From Nitrospira sp. (lineage in GTDB: Bacteria > Nitrospirota > Nitrospiria > Nitrospirales > Nitrospiraceae), in assembly GCA_025935475.1 (NCBI GenBank), contig JAICVE010000101.1:1-8613 (forward strand): a stretch of DNA of 8,613 bases. Direction: 5' to 3'. This document shows positions 6,178 to 8,613 of the stretch, piece by piece (position 1 is the stretch's first letter; every line of letters begins with the position of its first letter). The translations under genes and the position numbers were made by a program. The notes beneath the pieces were generated by a model. That model was not told the origin of the DNA. It worked only from the letters and a program-made list of their open reading frames with translations, and made no database searches.

Positions 6178-7017
6178 TTACGCCGCGAAGTCGGTGCTCA
6201 TCGATAGGCGGCGCCACAGGTCAAGCTCCTCCTGCACTTTCTTGTTTTTCGCTTCAATGGCAGCCACCGTGTCGCTACCCAGAGGCAGGCGCAGCGGTGC
6301 CTTCGGATCGCCACCGATCACGATAATGGCCCTGGCCAACTTGTCCGGGTTGCCTGGCTGGTTATGACTGACGACCTTGGCGACTTCGCGAGTCTTGCCG
6401 GCAGCGGTTGCGGCGTAATCGGCGATACGGGCATCACTGATCGCGAGCGATGTCGCATCAAGGAAATCAGTTCTGAAATAGCCGGGCTCGACGATGGTTA
6501 CCTTCACGCCAAGCGGCTCAAGTTCCGTAGCCATCGCCTCGCTCAGACCTTCCACGGCAAATTTTGTTGAGCTGTAGACGCCAAAGCCCGCAGCGCCGCA
6601 ATATCCCCCAATAGAAGAAAAATTGATGACATGGCCCGAACGCTGGGTGCGCATCACTGGGAGAACGGCGCGGCTCACCCCCAGAAGACCAAAGACATTC
6701 GTGCGGTAGAGTTTTTCAACTTCATCTGCCGTCGCTTCCTCCACCGCGCCGAGCAACCCAAAGCCCGCGTTATTGACCAAGATATCGATACGGCCAAAGC
6801 GCGCTACGGCGGCATCGACGCCAGCTTTCGCCTGATCGTCATCCGTAACATCAAGCGCCACGGCCAGAAGATGAGGATGAGCGCCCAGCGTCTCCATAAC
6901 AGCCTGCGCGTTGCGGGCGGTGGCGACGACATTGTCGCCAGCTTCCAAGGCTTCTTGTGCGATTCTGACGCCGAAGCCACGAGAAGCGCCTGTGATGAAC
7001 CATGTTTTCGTTTGCAT
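6178..7017 (-). CDS. SDR-family oxidoreductase with intact active site
   Basis: A 279-residue classical short-chain dehydrogenase. It has TGASRGFG (9-16) for cofactor binding, NNAG (82-85), and a complete catalytic set: Asn107 in RTNVFG, Ser135 in NFSSIGG, Tyr148 and Lys152 in YSSTK. EPGYFRTDF (177-185) follows the active site, as in the proteobacterial group often paired with AraC regulators. The C-terminal ~60 residues form a helical extension. The ATG at 7017 has AAGGAG eight bases upstream; an in-frame GTG at 7059 has no site and would lie inside the promoter dyad region. It is the first gene of the leftward cluster and is divergent from the AraC gene. It probably oxidises an alcohol or reduces a carbonyl with NAD(P)H; specificity cannot be read from sequence. 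Confidence 0.9.
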   Translation of the reverse strand: MQTKTWFITGASRGFGVRIAQEALEAGDNVVATARNAQAVMETLGAHPHLLAVALDVTDDDQAKAGVDAAVARFGRIDILVNNAGFGLLGAVEEATADEVEKLYRTNVFGLLGVSRAVLPVMRTQRSGHVINFSSIGGYCGAAGFGVYSSTKFAVEGLSEAMATELEPLGVKVTIVEPGYFRTDFLDATSLAISDARIADYAATAAGKTREVAKVVSHNQPGNPDKLARAIIVIGGDPKAPLRLPLGSDTVAAIEAKNKKVQEELDLWRRLSMSTDFAA

Positions 7018-7208
7018 TGCCTTGTCTCCTTTTTGTTGGTTGGCAGTTCGTGTCTGCACGATTCAAGAATAGGCAGAACAGGCGTTTTCTTGAATACACA
7101 GAGCTCCACAATAATTGCCTAATTCTCCAGATATTTGATAGACTTCAATTCGGCAGGGTCAGAGGGGCGCAGAAGACATATGATATTGATATAAAGAGAA
7201 AATCAAAA
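7018..7208. promoter_or_regulatory. divergent intergenic region with perfect 9-bp dyad
   Basis: This 191-bp spacer separates the two divergent starts. ATTCAAGAA (7061-7069) and TTCTTGAAT (7087-7095) form a perfect inverted repeat with a 17-base gap, centre to centre 26 bases. A possible leftward promoter uses the same sequence: minus-strand TTCAAG (7094-7089) as -35, a 17-base spacer and TATTCT (7071-7066) as -10. That would give a leader of about 40 bases before the SDR start. The dyad is therefore a good operator candidate for the adjacent regulator or another repressor. Towards the regulator, 7178-7208 is AT-rich (ATATGATATTGATATAAAG) and may hold its promoter, with no clear -35. The dyad is seen directly; the promoter and operator roles are inferred. 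Confidence 0.5.
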
Positions 7209-8105
7209 ATGGATATATTCCGACAGAAAGAATTGGCGGGCCTTATTGATAAATTCTCCAACGGGGACGGGGTACACGCTTGCGCCGTACCGGGCCTCAA
7301 CCTTATCCGGATATCCGAGATCAATATGCGGATACCGACGCTGTATAACCCGTGCGTTTGCGTGATCGTGCAGGGGGAAAAGCAGGTTCTGCTGGAGAAT
7401 GAAGTCTATAAATATACCCCGTCAGAATATCTGTCGGTATCGGTTGATATTCCAGTGATCGGCCAGATCACCAAGGCCAGCAGGGAAAAGCCCTATCTCT
7501 GCTTGCAGATAGATGTCGATATCCGCCAGCTTGGTGAACTGATCGTACAGACGCAGCAATCAAAAGCGCCCGATTCAGATACCGGTCGTGCTTTATTCGT
7601 CGGCAGGGTTGGTCCCAATCTGGGTGACGCTGTCCTTCGCCTTGCGCGCCTTCTTGAAACGCCCAATGACATCGCGCCGCTTGCGCCCATGATCATACGT
7701 GAAATTTATTATAGACTCCTGAACGGCGAACACGGCGCGACCATTGCCCAACTGGTCACACAAGGAAGCAACATGCATCGCATAAACAGCGTGATTCAGA
7801 CGATCAAATCCGATTGCGCGCAGCCCATCCGGGTAGAGGATATGGCCGGTTTTGCGGGCATGAGCGTTTCGTCCTTTCACTTCCATTTCAAGGAAGTGAC
7901 GGGGATGAGTCCTCTGCAATATCAAAAACGTATGCGTTTGATGGAGGCGCGGCGCCTTATGCTGACAGACGCCATCGATGCCACCAGCACAGCCTATCGG
8001 GTCGGTTACGAAAGCCCATCGCAGTTCAGCCGCGAATATGCAAGAATGTTCGGCACGCCCCCCATGCGCGACGTTAAAATGATGCGCGCTGCGCGAGGCG
8101 CATAG
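7209..8105 (+). CDS. AraC-family transcriptional regulator (AraC_N type, YqhC-like)
   Basis: A 298-residue regulator. Residues ~20-170 form the AraC_N-type sensor domain, with signposts YNPCVCVIVQGEKQVLL (46-62) and VDIPVIGQITKASREKPYL (79-97). The C-terminal ~105 residues are the two-helix-turn-helix AraC domain. The first HTH is RVEDMAGFAGMSVSSFHFHF (208-227). The second includes AYRVGYESPSQFSREYARMF (262-281), the classic family signature. The frame is open back to 7002, but homology and the divergent promoter favour the ATG at 7209, which has only a weak AAAGAG site. The E. coli homologue of this architecture, YqhC, activates an aldehyde reductase gene in response to aldehydes. With an SDR and an aldehyde dehydrogenase opposite, a similar sensing role is plausible but inferred. 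Cysteines at 25, 49, 51, 98 and 203 could be tested as electrophile sensors. Confidence 0.9.
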   Translation: MDIFRQKELAGLIDKFSNGDGVHACAVPGLNLIRISEINMRIPTLYNPCVCVIVQGEKQVLLENEVYKYTPSEYLSVSVDIPVIGQITKASREKPYLCLQIDVDIRQLGELIVQTQQSKAPDSDTGRALFVGRVGPNLGDAVLRLARLLETPNDIAPLAPMIIREIYYRLLNGEHGATIAQLVTQGSNMHRINSVIQTIKSDCAQPIRVEDMAGFAGMSVSSFHFHFKEVTGMSPLQYQKRMRLMEARRLMLTDAIDATSTAYRVGYESPSQFSREYARMFGTPPMRDVKMMRAARGA

Positions 8106-8112
8106 AGGCGTA

Positions 8113-8186
8113 TTATTCCGGCTTCACGCGATTCCACAGATCGTCAAAGGCGATACTGCGCGAAAAAAACCGGTAAGAAGATCAAG
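8113..8186 (-). pseudogene. possible C-terminal remnant of a gene cut by the IS
   Basis: On the minus strand, a short open stretch ends with a protein-like tail, FSRSIAFDDLWNRVKPE, followed by TAA at 8115-8113. It lies only seven bases beyond the convergent AraC stop. No start codon serves it, and upstream it runs into the presumed end of the transposon. It looks like the last 20 or so codons of a gene whose remainder was removed or displaced by the insertion. The tail is too short to assign to a family, and the reading could be chance. The 5' limit given is set by the guessed IS boundary. Confidence 0.3.
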
Positions 8187-8613
8187 GGCAGTGGTTCCGT
8201 GTGATGTAGATCAACATGTGTTCTGGACTTAAGCAATCTTTTGAAGAAAGAATACCTCATTCAGAGATAAACCAGACTGCAGAACTCCTAATGCCACCGC
8301 AGGGACTTGATGTGTTGTAAAGTGTACGCGAACGAAATTATGCACAATCCAGTAGACATCCAATCTCTCTTGCAGTCGTGCCTGGTTTTTTGCATAGGTA
8401 TTGGTGCGTCGGCGATACGCAGCACAACGTCGACGTAGTGATGTATTGAAGGCTTCCAGATGATTCGCATGAATATCTGTGGTGGCTATAGGCTGTGCGG
8501 TGTCGGGATGCTCTGGATAGGGGGCTTGATACTTGGGTCGTTTGCGACCGCGCTTATGCTGTTGCGACCCTTTATTCTTGAGTCGTACTTTGACGCCTTT
8601 GCACAGGGTCTTC
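8187..8613 (-). mobile_element. insertion sequence, 3' part (IS1-like), running off the right edge
   Basis: The transposase gene fragment and about 40 bases beyond its stop codon form the end of an insertion sequence. I place the element's end near 8187, where the plus strand reads GGGCAGTGGTTCCGTGTGAT. This start resembles the G-rich termini of IS1-like elements, and the recognisable non-IS sequence seems to end there. The other terminus lies outside the window, so neither the inverted repeat nor a target duplication can be checked. The end point is a guess good to perhaps 20 bases. Confidence 0.4.
8229..8613 (-). CDS. IS1-like DDE transposase, C-terminal part
   Basis: An open frame enters from the right edge (first whole codon at 8612) and stops with TAA at 8231-8229, giving 127 residues of the C-terminus. 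It starts with basic KGVKVRLKNKGSQQHKRGRK (6-24 region) and continues KYQAPYPEHPDTAQ. Next comes the hallmark block DIHANHLEAFNTSLRRRC (46-63), in which Glu53 is the likely last acid of the DDE triad. YRRRTNTYAK and VYWIVHNFVRVHFTTHQVPA follow, and the end is VALGVLQSGLSLNEV. I associate this pattern with a transposase common in cyanobacterial genomes and related to IS1. The frame is intact to a natural stop, so the visible part shows no decay. The N-terminal DNA-binding region and first catalytic residues are outside the window. The subfamily name is uncertain. Confidence 0.8.
   Translation of the reverse strand, partial: KTLCKGVKVRLKNKGSQQHKRGRKRPKYQAPYPEHPDTAQPIATTDIHANHLEAFNTSLRRRCAAYRRRTNTYAKNQARLQERLDVYWIVHNFVRVHFTTHQVPAVALGVLQSGLSLNEVFFLQKIA

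Noticed and set aside
7002..7208. An N-terminal extension of the AraC regulator (MFSFALPCLLFVGWQF), which looks like a signal or membrane segment.
   Set aside because: It overlaps the SDR start codon and the promoter dyad. Family proteins begin near MDIFRQ at 7209, so the hydrophobic stretch is the antisense of the SDR start and leader.
8288..8470. A 60-codon minus-strand ORF at the right edge.
   Set aside because: It is an out-of-frame shadow of the transposase, which reads through as an open partial frame in another phase with clear family motifs.
1..8613. CRISPR array, tRNA or rRNA genes.
   Set aside because: I saw no regularly spaced repeats, cloverleaf-like sequence or rRNA-like segments on either strand.

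Overview
The window looks like accessory DNA from a Gram-negative bacterium. It holds one long leftward gene cluster of metabolic enzymes, a divergent AraC-family regulator, and gene debris at both ends. The taxon cannot be fixed from sequence alone. The transposase at the right edge resembles an IS1-like type that I associate mainly with cyanobacteria and some uncultured symbionts. The regulator and its neighbouring dehydrogenase look more proteobacterial. The window is probably a mosaic.

Layout, left to right. Positions 1-72 (minus) are a 5'-truncated fragment of a second glycosyltransferase, matching the core of the intact one further along. Positions 73-186 are a short non-coding junction. 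Then comes a leftward cluster of eight ORFs. In transcription order these are: an SDR dehydrogenase (6178-7017), an aldehyde dehydrogenase (4671-6149), a second SDR lacking the catalytic tyrosine (3859-4653), a 33-residue peptide ORF (3729-3830), a nitronate monooxygenase-type FMN enzyme (2686-3732), an unrecognised 103-residue ORF (2273-2584), a GT1/MGT-family glycosyltransferase (1035-2324) and an alpha/beta hydrolase (187-1038). Gaps are 17-28 bp or ATGA overlaps, except one 101-bp gap and one 52-bp overlap, so the set is probably one transcription unit. From 7018 to 7208 is a divergent regulatory region with a perfect 9-bp dyad. At 7209-8105 (plus) lies the AraC_N/HTH regulator, resembling the YqhC group. 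After it come a possible truncated gene tail (8113-8186, minus) and the 3' part of a transposase gene (8229-8613, minus).

Inferred joint role: the regulator may sense an aldehyde or related electrophile and control the SDR promoter. The SDR and aldehyde dehydrogenase could interconvert alcohol, aldehyde and acid. The flavoenzyme could act on a nitronate or an activated carbon. The glycosyltransferase and hydrolase could decorate or trim a small hydrophobic molecule. The substrate is unknown, and I do not recognise the combination as a named pathway. The two small ORFs inside the cluster, the Tyr-to-Cys SDR and the truncated glycosyltransferase paralogue are the least ordinary elements.
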